From Xestospongia bergquistia (taxonomy: Eukaryota > Porifera > Demospongiae > Haplosclerida > Petrosiidae): DNA of 64,000 nucleotides. The position numbers and the translations under genes were made by a program. The notes under the pieces were generated by a model that was not told where the DNA came from, did not search any database, and saw nothing but the letters and a program-made list of their open reading frames with translations. Positions 13,724 through 25,268 of the stretch are shown one piece after another (positions within the stretch are counted from its first letter, which is position 1; every line of letters begins with the position of its first letter). Location of the stretch: positions 17,264,446 through 17,328,445 of the forward strand of contig OZ014411.1 in the NCBI GenBank assembly GCA_963965975.1, in the 5' to 3' direction.

Positions 13724-14443
13724 CTACAAGTACTTCTTGTTTTTCCTATCAATATTTTCAATATCAATATGATTTTCAAAATGTTGAATCTCTGTCTCCT
13801 TTGACATCTTGTTCTTTCCATACACCATAATAACCACTTTTCTAGCTGTTGATGAGTCAGAGATATAAGGCTTAAAGAACTCAAACAAGTCCTTCCCTGT
13901 TGGTCGTTTGAGAGCTGCTTGTAACTGCTTGTTGTGATCAAACTGTTCTAAACCAGTGTGGATTAGTTCCCAGAAATGTTCACTTGATTCAACAAGAGAG
14001 GAATCTTTACTTTGTAAAATGGAATTATATGTACTTTTAAGCTTTTCAAATTCCAATGCACTTTCAGTAAATTGATGAAATTGTGATGAATATTCAAGCA
14101 AAAATGCATCAATTTGTTGCAAATAGTCACTAGAGTGTTTTCAATAGATTGAACAAGAATCTGAAATGATTTAATACCCTCATTGACAAATTGTAGACAC
14201 AATACAACACGTCCAAGCTGTTGTTGTTTTCTAAAAAACTCCAAACATTGATGCTATGGGATAGAGAGAATACATTATTATTTAAGTTGTTAACATAAGC
14301 AACATAATTGTAATGCAAGATACCTTGTTCTTTACCTGCATATGCATTGAGAATAATCCCAATAAGAGATAACGATTTAGTGACTTCTCTGAGCACTTTA
14401 TGTCTTTATTGTGTTGCCACCTCTTAACACACTCTTGACCAAT
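13724..14443 (-). pseudogene. two-exon helical-protein fragment with an ancestral frameshift, U2 copy
   Basis: Minus-strand exon 14336-14443 (108 nt, CTTATAG acceptor, GTAAAG donor) is open as IGQECVKRWQHNKDIKC onward. After an 82-nt intron, the second exon runs from 14253 (CCCATAG acceptor) and reads HQCLEFFRKQQQLG...SFQILVQSIEN. Near 14130 the frame shifts. The other frame then gives a Leu/Glu/Ser/Lys-rich helical stretch (YLQQIDAFLLEYSSQF onward) that continues through KRPTGKDLFEFFKPY to a stop at 13724. The same frameshift is in the U3 copy, so it predates the duplication unless a very small intron hides there. The family is not recognised; the composition suggests amphipathic helices or coiled coil. 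Confidence 0.5.
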
Positions 14444-15733
14444 CTATAAGAAAGGCATGTACTTATTAACCTAACACTGTAAGAGCAAATTATAACAACA
14501 AGATAGATGTTAAAAATATATACTATGTTATATAGTAACATTTTTCTTAGCCAATTATAATTGGAATCCAGGTGTAGGTAGAGCATATATAGACCTGAGA
14601 ATGTGTTAAGAGAGTGAAGACTCAAAATGGTTGGTGTGATATGTGTTGTTGATGATCATTTAAAGAGAAGCAGAAACTGTCTTTTACTAGCTATTGCTTA
14701 CTTGTATCATGTACTGCTTTAAGAAAAGATTTTCAAGTAGCTTCAATGACTTTACTAGTTAATTTACATGAAATAGGTGTTAAGTGAAAAAGAAGAGTTT
14801 GTAAGTGCAAGACTTTTTGCAGGCTGCATGAATCCTTTATGCATTTGTCTTCATACGCTTTCTCTCTTAGAAGAAGGCTAGCAACTCCAGACTATTATTT
14901 TACTTGTAAAGACTACACTCTTACATATAATGATTGTGAAGATAGTTTCAATAATCATCAATATAAGTGATTTTTACTCTTATCGATCTCTTATCTTAAT
15001 CGTCATCAAATTAAAAAAGATAGTCAAAGGGTGTGGTCAATTTTAACCGTCTTGAAATTTTTCATGCACGTTACTGATAACTAATGTTTTATTTACATCA
15101 ATTTAAAATGGATTATTTACAAAGAATACCAAATATACAGTAATGTTTATTAGTAAAAGCTATAATAAAGGTATAGTGGGTGAGTGTATGTCCCTATTTT
15201 TTAGAGGATTAATAACTAATAATATTAGTTATTAATTATATTAGTAATATAATTAGTATAAACAAAAACTCATTATAACAAAGAATACAAAAGTATTTGT
15301 GGATGGAGGTTTCCAATTCTGGGTTGGAAAATATAGTGCCTGTACTACCAATTATATTTCAAAGTAACAAATCCTTTACAACAAATAGTAAATCTTCTCT
15401 AATAGTATATCAATTTTAACAATTGCATTAATTTCATTGCTGGTGTTTAAACAAAATTTGTGGAAGAATAAAAATCGAATTGATATCAACATAATACAGG
15501 CAGTTTTAAGACAGAACTATACAATTAACACATCTAATACTTATTAACCTCTTAGAATCACTGGATTTTCGTTAGCTCCAACTAGTACTGATAATTTCCA
15601 AAGAATCCAGCATTCATCTCACTAGACCCTCTCACAAAATACTAAAAATTATGTTTTTATAAACATTATAAATAATTATTAATATTATAATTATAATTTA
15701 ATTTTTTAAATATTGAGTCTGTGATGTTTGCTC

Positions 15734-15812
15734 AGTTTTCATATAATGGGTGATAATTGGCAGCTGCTAGTTGAAACCGAGGGTATACTTCTTCCTAGCA
15801 TTGGTACTTTCT
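15734..15812 (-). other. exon-like conserved stretch (EEVYP...PLYEN), U2 copy
   Basis: The minus-strand frame reads KYQC, a stop (TAG) in place of the CAG seen in U3, then EEVYP and HPLYEN followed by TGA. The stop makes this copy a likely null. A plus-strand open frame over the same bases (15728-15988) is regarded as a shadow because the copies are not conserved in that frame. Confidence 0.3.
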
Positions 15813-16156
15813 CCTTTATAATATCTACAACAAGGAAATATATTCAACTCAATCTAATTTCTAATTGCAATTATGTTTTAAACATATTGATGTGGTATGC
15901 TTTCACATGTTCATCAAGAAAGAGGTATCTGCTTTGCACCAAAGTCCAAATTAATGTCGTAGTTAACTATGGAACAAATCCAAGATAAAAAAACATCTAT
16001 TCTGAATAAATACTTGCTTCATTTAAATGCCAGATCAAGAATACTATAAGTAAAATCAATGCTGGGGCTTTTATTCAAGGAAATACAGTATGTCTAATTA
16101 ATGCTTGTACATCAAATTATTGACATTGTCCCTATTACTATCATAGATCTAGGTAG

Positions 16157-16310
16157 TTAATATGGTCATATGTAGTACTTTCGTATGTGTGTCTACAATA
16201 TCATCAACATTGTGACAAACGACACTTCTACCAGAACTCACTGATCTAGCAACACCAGTAGAAGAATCAAATCCAAAACACCTTCACTACCAGTATTCCA
16301 ATTACATAGA
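16157..16310 (-). other. possible degraded exon, broken in U2
   Basis: The minus strand reads RCFGFDSSTGVARSVSSG and onward to CHNVDDIVDTHT. Two stops (TAG, TGA) stand where the U3 copy has Trp-Trp. A weak TTTCTCAG acceptor lies just upstream. It is not recognised, and it is absent from U1 and U4, so coding status is uncertain. Confidence 0.25.
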
Positions 16311-17046
16311 TGTTCTGAGAAAGAAAAATACATATTTCACAATAATATCAAAATAACATTATTATGACATTTTATATCATAAAATAAACCAACTAGCTCC
16401 CTAACACATCTAACACATTACAATTAGTACTAACTGAGAATGACAACTATAACTTCAAATGCACTATGCAAGTATATTCTTGTTTACAATGGCCTTGTAC
16501 ATGTAAATCACTATAACAGCTTCATCATGTTTTTAATACATGCTACATGCTTATATATAATACAGAACTGTGAAATAAATATTGACTGCAGATTTGTATT
16601 ATGTTGCAAGTACTATTGGAGAAATTGGTACCTTATAATTACAAATTGAAAAAGAACAGGTAATTATGGTAGAAAATCAAAGGTGAAAGTCAATAAGAGT
16701 ATGTTTTTTTGGTTAAATATTACTTACTGTAGTGTATATTACTAGTTGGGTATCAAGTGATTAAGTAGGTGTTAATATGTAATAACTTTTTATTTGTATG
16801 GAATCATAAGATAAAAAGGTGTATATTATTATGTTGCTACAAAGTAACAAGAACAGACAATTTTATACTATAGTCTGTAATGAATAAAGAATTAAGTGAT
16901 AACGTCACTTGCATTGAGACATGTAAATATACCTCCCTATACTTATTATAATAATTGTAATTAAATATTGGAGAATGATTACAAACAGGAATTATCGTGC
17001 ATTACTAACATAATACTAAGAGATCTATAGGATTATCTTACATGTA

Positions 17047-17278
17047 AAGAGCTTCAGGTCCAAGGGGTAGGTAAAAGGCATCGGGTCAAAGAGCTTCACG
17101 CTAAGGGGTGGGCAGAGCTTCAGGGCCAAGGGGTGGATAAAGTGCTTCAGGTCCAATGGGTGTGTAAAGGGCTTCAGGTCCAATGGGTGTGTAAATGGCT
17201 AGGTCCAATGGGTGGGTAAGGATGAGCTGTGGTTCCAAAGGGTGGGAAAGTTATTAAGATCCAAGGGTTACTTACTAC
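17047..17278 (+). repeat. G-rich ~28-30-bp minisatellite ending U2
   Basis: About eight imperfect copies of GCTTCAGGTCCAATGGGTG(T/G)GTAAA. A second array with different copy content lies at 26016-26255 at the end of U3. The runs of GGGG/GGG on the plus strand contrast with the AT-rich surroundings. Confidence 0.9.
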
Positions 17279-17904
17279 TCATGACTTTATAGCACTATAA
17301 ATGTGAATTAATACATGGAAAGTAGTTTTAGAGTGCTTGCTAATGTCTCTGTCTTTTTTGTATTAGGTAGAACATTGTTAGGTGAGGTTTACTGGAAATA
17401 AATGAAACAATTTAATAATCCTTAATTATTGGCTGGTCTTTGGTCTGCATGTACCTTGCTATGCAAATATTTCAAGAGTTTATTCATTTCAATAGTGAAG
17501 ACAATGACAATGAGCTTAAACAACCATATGTTATTTGTGGTCTTCTTGACCACCTTTGATCAGCTCAAACAATTAATAATTAATAATACTACAATATGGT
17601 ACAATGTAGGTGTGGAGGAGATAACAATACTTCAGAAGGCAATGCCAAGTGTTGTATAATTTTTCTTATCTACATGTACTCTTCTGTCATCTGTCAATAG
17701 ATAGAGGGTGGTTTTCCCTACCAACTCAAATGTCATAAGTCAATACATACAGGATGGTTTTTCTTGGCCCAAGCTTTTGACATATTCGCCTTCTTGTCTT
17801 CTTTGGTCAAGATATCCAACCAATACATATCCAACCCACACATAAAGGAAGGCCTCTTAATATTTACTCCCTAAAATTTGATCAAGTTGTGACCAACTGA
17901 TGAC

Positions 17905-17912
17905 TATATAAA
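17905..17912 (+). promoter_or_regulatory. TATA box (TATATAAA)
   Basis: TATATAAA lies about 120 bp upstream of the ATG of the signal-peptide exon. It would place a start site near 17935-17940 and a 5' UTR of about 85-90 nt. In AT-rich DNA such a match is common, so its weight comes only from the position. Confidence 0.4.
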
Positions 17913-17957
17913 GTACTGGCAGAAGGACATGTTAACATTAGAACCAACTCTTTAAAA

Positions 17958-17975
17958 TTCTAGAAAATTCTAGAA
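17958..17975 (+). promoter_or_regulatory. heat-shock-type element, four perfect pentamers
   Basis: TTCTAGAAAATTCTAGAA contains four alternating nTTCn/nGAAn units with exact 5-bp spacing, which is the HSF-binding consensus. It lies 50 bp upstream of the signal-peptide ATG and downstream of the putative TATA box. If that TATA box is used, the element would be inside the 5' UTR. It may also be a chance tandem 10-mer (TTCTAGAAAA twice). Confidence 0.45.
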
Positions 17976-18024
17976 AATTGAGCTTTGAAGCTATTCTGGC
18001 AGATATCATTGACAAGACTTCAAG

Positions 18025-18103
18025 ATGATAATACAGATATTATCACTGTTGGTTGTCCTATTACTACTACCTGTACAACAATGTAGTACAGCAGCTGTAC
18101 AAG
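18025..18103 (+). CDS. signal-peptide first exon of a small secreted protein
   Basis: The ATG opens MIIQILSLLVVLLLLPVQQ followed by CSTAAVQ. This is a textbook signal peptide: a short n-region, a Leu/Val-rich core and small residues before the likely cleavage site. The exon ends in phase 1 at CAAG|GTAATGG. The next phase-1 acceptor with a conserved open frame downstream is the peptide exon at 20331 in U3. Joining them would give a ~64-residue secreted precursor. The U3 duplication boundary lies only 36 bp after this exon, so the intron spans the junction and the gene may be chimeric or broken. The exon itself has no other copy in the window. Confidence 0.55.
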
Positions 18104-19868
18104 GTAATGGTGTACTTCTAACTGATTGATATCATGATCAAGAAATCTTTTATTTAGGAAAGATCTATTTTCAATACTTTCATGAACATACAGGTCAGGC
18201 TCACTACTAATCCATTATATCTCAAATATTCTAAACAACACCTCTTCCGGTATAAGTCTCGTGACCAGTAACACGGAGATAATAACTGACAAGTGCCACC
18301 ACTTCTCTAAAAAACAACTGTAAAGAGCCAAACTACCAAGTAAAGGTTAGCTCCTAACAATACTGTGTTTACATGTCATTATAATTACAATAACCGTGAA
18401 TAGAATATCATGACATCAGAATAAGTTACTAAAGATATAATATACATTCTATTAGCAAGATGTCAATTAGATTAAAATCTCCCTGTGAGATAATGTCACT
18501 ACATTTTATAAGGAGATAGCATCTTGACATCATTTTTGACATATTTACCAATGGCACAATATAAATCAATATTGACTGATTCAAGGTGGACAAACTACAT
18601 ATAATTATATATATATGTGAGTGTGTGTGTGTGTATTGTATATATATTATATATAAATATTACATATATACATACTATACATACACATATCATACATTAT
18701 ATGTACCACAAACAGTGATTATATATTGTATAATCTTAAAACTATCAAGCACTTTTTGATATACTCAAACTCTATACCTCTAGTAGTATAAACAGTGATA
18801 ACAGTAGTTTTCTAGTCAACACCATAATGAGAAATATATCAAATTACGCTATGCTCTATTTGTCATTAATTGTATTGCTAATATCCCTTAATATTTAACA
18901 TGATACATGAAGTATACATGTCATTATTACGCATTGTTTCTATAAACTCATGCCTCTTTTCATAGTCTCGTGATCATACATAGATAGCATATAGTAGAAG
19001 ATTGTATGAGTAAGACAACTAACAGCTAAGACAAAGTGATAAGTAAGTAAACTTAGCTCCTAACAATACTGTGTTTACATACTCTCATATTTACAATAAC
19101 TGTGATTAGAATATCGTGATATCAGAAAAATAGGTTATAGGAGACAGTATAGTATACATTGTATTAACATGATGCCATTATATATATTGAAATGTGTTTA
19201 CGAGATGGTGTTAACTATGTTTTACCAAGAGAGACTATTGTGATATTAATAATGGCACTTTTGACATTAATAGCATAATAAAAGACATAAAGGTCAATAA
19301 TATAGTCTGGCTCCAACTGGATTAACTAAAAAGATAGATCTTTATACACACACATATAATCCATGTATAAAATACCACATATGCCATATACGGTGACTAT
19401 ATAGTCATAAAACTATCGGACACTTTTTGATATATAGTAATAAGATTCTAGTTTTTTGATCACCACCATATATCAAATACACTATGTTATAAATGTCATT
19501 AGTTGTACTGCTAATATCTCTCTGTATTTAACACACTATACATGCATGTTATTACTACAAATTTTTTCTCTATATTGTTTGTAATTATAAGATACGCCTC
19601 TTTCCGTTAGTCTCGTGATCGATCACATGATAGCTAATGACAAAGAAGACGAGTGATTAAAATTACTATCTAGTGAAATCAAACAATAAGTAAGTAAACT
19701 ATACTACTATCTAGAAGTAATGAATATCTAAAGACATACTTACATGTCTATGATATGTGTAGTAGAAGAACCTTTTAAATATATTCATCAATCACTGGTA
19801 TTCTTTACTACACACACATCCTACATCTCCGACAAATTACTTTGAAACAATTTTTTTCCTATTTACAG

Positions 19869-20102
19869 AAAATGGCAGGAGATAGTAAAAGTGATCAGAA
19901 AATGGAACTAGTAGTATCAAGAAAAACTGATCACAAGGAAATGCCACAGTCTGATGAATGGTTATATTCAGAAAAATGTTCAGTTGACAATAGAGGTCAT
20001 ACTTCACTTATCATCAGTGGATTATTAATGTTGTCAGGTATAGGACCTTTTTATAGGTTAATTGAGCATGCAATACCACACCTAAATGATATACAGTATT
20101 AA
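19869..20102 (+). CDS. exon-like ORF, ISGLLMLSGIG peptide family, U3 copy 1
   Basis: The acceptor TTTCCTATTTACAG precedes AAAATGG. The frame reads KMAGDSKSDQKMELVVSRKT, then DHKEMPQSDEWLY, then SLIISGLLMLSGIG and GPFYRLIEH, ending at TAA after 77 codons. The start of the matching U5 copy (63970 onward) keeps the acceptor and the frame. Compared with U2 the N-terminal residues change most while the hydrophobic core is kept. Confidence 0.45.
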   Translation, partial: KMAGDSKSDQKMELVVSRKTDHKEMPQSDEWLYSEKCSVDNRGHTSLIISGLLMLSGIGPFYRLIEHAIPHLNDIQY

Positions 20103-20330
20103 TATTAATGTAGCCTTATAAGTTCATTACTTGAATTATTCAATATTGGACTGAACCTACATACAAAAGTCACTATAGTAACTAAAAGACGCATAGCTAT
20201 ACTCACATTATCGCAGTGATAGCAAGTACTTTATGACAATTGGTCTGCCATGGTTTTCTTTATTACACATAATATTGGTAGTCATGTATTTGTGACATTT
20301 TACTCTGAAATACAACTTTTTTAGTTGCAG

Positions 20331-20446
20331 AAAATGGAAATGATGAGTGGTTATATCAAGATGAACATTCAGTAGACAAAGGTCACAAATCACTTATGAT
20401 CAGTGGATTACTAATGTTGTCAGGTATAGGACATTTTATACCTTAA
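20331..20446 (+). CDS. exon-like ORF, ISGLLMLSGIG peptide family, U3 copy 2
   Basis: A TTTTTTAGTTGCAG acceptor leads into phase 1: ENGNDEWLYQDEHSVD, KGHKSLMISGLLMLSGIG, HFIP and TAA. One T fewer than U2 in the T-run after GGACA changes the end from HFYTLIED to HFIP. The phase matches the donor of the signal-peptide exon at 18103. A spliced product would be signal peptide, acidic stretch and a short Gly/Leu/Ile-rich tail, a layout shared with many secreted host-defence peptide precursors. That resemblance is only in layout. Confidence 0.45.
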
Positions 20447-22708
20447 TTGAGGATTAAATATCATACCTAAATATTATACGGTATTAACATTAATGTAGCT
20501 TTATAAAGTTTATTACTTTAATTATTAAGTATTGGGAAGAACTTCATAGTTATAGTAACATTATTAAAATGATATCAAGTACTTTATAATGATTGGTTTG
20601 CCATGTGCAAAAACATACATGTTAAAGATAGAGTCCACTAACTAGAAGACTTACACATAATACCAAGTGTTATTCTGAATATTAAGTAATTTGAGACTCA
20701 GTATAGATAACATCTAGTGCCAAATGAGTTGTAGCTTAGACTTCATAAAAAAGCCATGAGGGCAAGAAAGCAGACATTAATATATGTATAGTAATACAAT
20801 TGATAATTAAATGGCTGTGGTATCAATTGTACGCCTACATAATAGTTGTGGCAGTACTCTTATAGATTCCAACCAAGTACTCAATACTTGAAATTTGAAA
20901 TGTGGCATCAAAATATCAAATACGTGATGTGTCATATCAGCTATGCATAAACAAGTAAACACAGATATAGTGGGTGTGACTACAGCTATATTAGTGATTA
21001 AAATGAAACAAATAGCTTACCCATAAACTCTAGTAATTTACAACTAGCTATTATTAAATTATCCTGTTTTTAACAAATTAACTAATATATCGTTTCCAAT
21101 AGGTTAACAGATTCATATGACTTGGCTGTTACAAAGAAAGTAAAAACTTTACCAAACACTATCAAAACATTTCTCAAATGTATTTAACAACTCTCCATAT
21201 TACTGTAAAAAAGTTCATTCATTTTACTGTACATGCAATCACTAACACATTATAATGTAATCTGTGTATCAGTATAAAGTATTATTTATAATACCAATGT
21301 TTAACGTTTATCTTGACATTAATTAACAACAATGTCCCATTTTAAGAAACAATCCACAACACAATACTTATTGTTTATCCCATTTGAGAGTGATTACACA
21401 CTATTTCATATATGGCTTTTATTGAAGATGTACTATGGAGTAAGAGGTCATGTACTGAATAAACTATTGGTATACAGATCCAAATGTTAAATCTTTAAGA
21501 CATACTAGAAAGTATTGAAGTTATTATCAGTTATTCTTACTGATGTGTTGACTATAATAACTTTCAGTTCGAAACTAAAAATAACAACACCAAATGTTAT
21601 CAATGGTGTTACAAATATGCCTCAAAAACAATTATCTTAATGTCAATTGTAGAACTACTTGGTTATTCAATATTATGATAATGTTTGTAAAGTACCCACT
21701 TTTACCTTAGAGTATAAAATTATGTTGTACCACTGCTTTGAAGAAAATCTTTCAAATCTTCAAGGAGATATTTTTCATTTCAGTGTACTGTCAATATGAT
21801 AGACTGACTCATTAATGACAGCGTCTTTGCGATACTTATCTATTATTACTTTGAGTCCTTAATGGCATGACTGATTATGTTATAGTTATATTGTTATTTA
21901 TTATAACATCAAGAATACTACTATAGTAAATACTAAACTTAATTTTGGCATGATGTACTTGACAGACAGTCCTATACTCATTTGGAATACATTGTTGTAT
22001 GTGAGTTTTGAGTTCAATGAATGATAGCTATTTAAAGCACAAATCAATGATGTTACAAATATGACACAGAAAAAAAATTATTTTAGCATAATAATACTAT
22101 AATAAACACTATATGTAATCTCTTTTTACAATGACATTTACTACAAAAATTACAAGAATGTTTTGTATAAGAACTAACAATACTACCTACGGTGTATGAT
22201 ATTGTAGTTGACAAAGAGCTAGATATATAATATCTTAATTAAATCCGATGTTTCTTTTTGGGTGTACTAAATATTATCTACAATGTCACAATGACTCCTA
22301 GTATATCAAGTTTATAAATAGTCTATCTATTTATCTGTCTACATACAATATACTCTAGAATTTAACACACACTATAGGTATACACAGAGCAATTCCCCAG
22401 CCAATAAATTAATGATATAAATTAGTCACTAACCTATTGTAGTTCTTCTCTAGTCATAGTAGAATTTACTCAACCGTAACAGCTACAGTAGCAAGAATGT
22501 GAGGCTAACTTCAACTATGTCTACAGTAGTTGCACGCAAAGATTTAGTTCATGTCCCTCCTACGTCACCTCCCACTGAATTTTAAAATATAATGAGTACT
22601 TCCTATTAATATTTCAATATGATGTTTTACGCTAAATTGAAACACAGATACTGTAGCTACATATTACATGCTATCTAACAGACTACAATAACATAAAATA
22701 TTGTTCCT

Positions 22709-23428
22709 CTACAAGTACTTCTTGTTTTTCCTATCAATATTTTCAATATCAATATGATTTTCAAAATATTGAATCTCTGTCTCCTTTGACATCTTGTTCT
22801 TTCCATACGCCATAATAACCACTTTTCTAGCTGTTGATGATTCAGAGATATAAGGCTTAAAGAACTCAAACAAGTCCTTCCCTGTTGGTCATTTGAGAGC
22901 TGCTTGTAACTGCTTGTTGTGATCAAACTGTTCTAAACCAGTGTGGATTTGTTCCCAGAAATGTTCACTTGATTCAACAAGAGAGGAATCCTTACGTTGT
23001 AAAATGGAATTATATGTACTTTTAAGCTTTTCAAATTCCAATGCACTTTCAGTAAATTGATGAAATTGTGATGAATAGTCAAGCAAAAATGCATCAATTT
23101 GTTGCAAATAGTCACTAGAGTGTTTTCAATAGATTGAACGAGAATCTGAAATGATTTAATACCCTCATTGACAAATTGTAGACACAATATAGCACGTCTC
23201 AGCTGTTGTTGTTTTCTAAAAAACTCCAAACATTGATGCTATGGGATAGAGAGAATACATTATTATTTAAGTTGTTAACATAAGTAACATAATTGTAATG
23301 CAAGATACATTGTTCTTTACCTGCATATGCATTGAGAATAATCCCAATAGGAGATAACGATTTAGTGACTTCTCTGAGCACTTTATGTCTTTATTGTGTT
23401 GCCACCTCTTAACACACTCTTGACCAAT
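22709..23428 (-). pseudogene. helical-protein fragment, U3 copy, frameshift plus nonsense codon
   Basis: Exons at 23321-23428 and 22709-23238 match those in U2, with the same splice sites and the same old frameshift near 23115. In addition, the Arg codon CGA of U2 (LQAALKRPTG) is TGA here at 22889-22891, truncating the reading frame before the KDLFEFFKPY part. CGA to TGA is the usual CpG decay. Substitutions in the first exon include a synonymous Leu change in the proposed frame. Confidence 0.55.
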
Positions 23429-24701
23429 CTATAAGAAAGGCATGTACTTATTAACCTAACACTGTAAGAGCAAATTATAACAACAAGATAGATGTTAAAA
23501 ATATATACTATGTTATATAGTAACATTTTTCTTAGCCAATTATAATTGGAATCCAGGTGTAGGTAGAGCATATATAGACCTGAGCATGTGTTAAGAGAGT
23601 GAAGACTCAAAATGGTTGGTGTGATATGTGTTGTTGGTGATCATTTAAAGAGTAGCAGAAACTGTCTTTTACTAGCTATTGCTTACTTGTATCATGTACT
23701 GCTTTAAGAAAAGATTTTCAAGCAGCTTCAATGACTTTACTAGTTAATTTACATGAAATGAGTGTTAAGTGAAAAGGAAGAGTTTGTAAGTGCAAGACTT
23801 TTTACAGGCTGTATGAATCCTTTATGCATTTGTCTTCATACGCTTTCTCTCTTAGAAGAAGGCTAGCAACTCCAGACTATTATTTTACTTGAAAAGACTA
23901 CACTCTTACATATGAAGATAGTTTCAATAATCATCAATATAAGTGATTTTTACTCTTATCTATCTCTTATCTTGTGTCATCAATTTTTAAAAAATAGTCA
24001 AAGGGTGTGGTCAATTTTAACCGTCTGAAATTTTTCATGCAAGTTACTGATAAATAATGTTTTATTTACATCAATTTAAAATGGATTATTTACAAAGAAT
24101 ACCAAATATACAGTAATTTTTATTAGTAAAAGCTATAATAAGGTATAGTGGGTAAGTGTATGTCCCTATTTTTTAGAGGATCAATAACTAATATAACTAG
24201 TATAAACAAAAACTCATTATAACAAAGAATACAAGAGTATTTGTGGACAGAGATTTCCAATTCTGGGTTGGAAAATATAGTGCCTGTACTACCAATTATA
24301 TTTCAAAGAAACAAATCCTTTACAACAAATAGTAAATCTTCTCTAATAGTATATCAAATTTAACAATTGCATTAATTTCATTGCTGGTGTTTTAAACAAA
24401 ATTTGTGGAAGAATAAAAATCGAATTGATATCAACATAATACAGGCAGTTTTAAGACAGAACTATACACTTAACACATTTAATACTTACTAACCTCTTAG
24501 AATTAAGTAACTACACTGGATTTTTGTTAGCTCCATCTAGTACTGATAATTTCCAAAGAATAAATCCTAGTATTCCAGCATTCATCTCACTAGACCCTCT
24601 CACAAAATACTAAAAATTATGTTTTAATAAACATTATAAATAATTATTAATATTATAATTATAATTTAATTTTTAAATGTTGAGTCTGTGATGTTTGTTC
24701 A

Positions 24702-24782
24702 GTTTTCATATAATGGGTGACAATTGGCAGCTGCTGGTTGAAACTGAGGGTATACTTCTTCCTGGCATTGGTACTTTCTCCT
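24702..24782 (-). other. exon-like conserved stretch (CQEEVYP...PLYEN), U3 copy
   Basis: The minus strand reads KYQCQEEVYPQFQPAAA, then CHPLYEN and TGA. This copy is open where U2 has TAG. With the U4 copy (CQEEVYPLCQ...DYSPVYEN) it defines the consensus C-Q-EEVYP ... P-x-YEN-stop. Confidence 0.35.
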
Positions 24783-25116
24783 TTATAATATCTATAACAA
24801 GGAAATATATTCAACTCAATCTAATTTCTAATTGCAATTATGTTTTAAACATATTTATGTGGTATGCCTTCACATGTTCATCAAGAAAGAGGTATCTGCT
24901 TTGCACCAAAGTCCAAATTAATGTCGTAGTTAACTATGGAAAAAATCCAAGATAAAAAAACCCCATCTATTCTGAATAAATACTTGCTTCATTTAAATGC
25001 CAGATCAAGAATACTAAGTAAAATCAATGCTGGGGCTTTTATTCAAGGAAATACGGTATGTCTAATTAATGCTTGTAGATCAAATTATTGACATTGTTCC
25101 TATTACTATCATAGAT

Positions 25117-25268
25117 CTAGGTAGTTAATATGGTCATATGTAGTACTTCCGTATGTGTGTCTACAATATCATCAACATTGTGACAAATGACACCTCTACC
25201 AGAACTCACTGATCTAGCAACACCAGTAGAAGAATCAAATCCAAAACACCTCCACCACCAGTATTCCA
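25117..25268 (-). other. possible exon, open in U3
   Basis: The minus strand is open for about 50 codons: EYWWWRCFGFDSSTGVARSV, then SSGRGVICHNVDDIVDTHTE and TAG. The U2 copy has two stops in the Trp run. No family is recognised, and a donor is not clear. Confidence 0.28.

Larger units (their letters stand above)
9111..17422 (+). repeat. U2: first copy of the recent ~8.3-kb duplication
   Basis: The match to U3 begins at AAGAAATCTTTTATTTAGG (9111 and 18140) and ends at AATTTAATAATCCT (17422 and 26403). Outside these points the two flanks are unrelated. By eye the copies differ at only a few percent of positions plus short indels. The largest length difference I noticed is the TA/GT microsatellite near 9570. 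The unit holds the peptide exons (10874, 11330), the minus-strand helical-protein exons (13724-14443), two weaker exon-like stretches and a terminal G-rich minisatellite. The rest looks non-coding. Confidence 0.92.
17423..18139 (+). other. single-copy spacer between U2 and U3
   Basis: These ~717 bp have no match in the other units. The spacer holds a TATA box, a heat-shock-type element and a signal-peptide exon (separate entries). The open frame at 17429-17659 shows no recognisable feature and I do not call it a gene. Confidence 0.8.

Noticed and set aside
15205..15260. Palindrome TAATAACTAATAATATTAGT as a possible CRISPR-like or regulatory repeat
   Set aside because: A single AT palindrome in AT-rich DNA, shortened in U3; no spacer structure.
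15728..15988. 86-codon plus-strand open frame present in U2 and U3
   Set aside because: The older copies in U1 and U4 do not keep it, whereas the minus-strand frame over its first part is conserved in four copies.
16440..16649. 69-codon plus-strand open frame in U2
   Set aside because: No recognisable feature; broken in U3 by small changes; no splice or start context.
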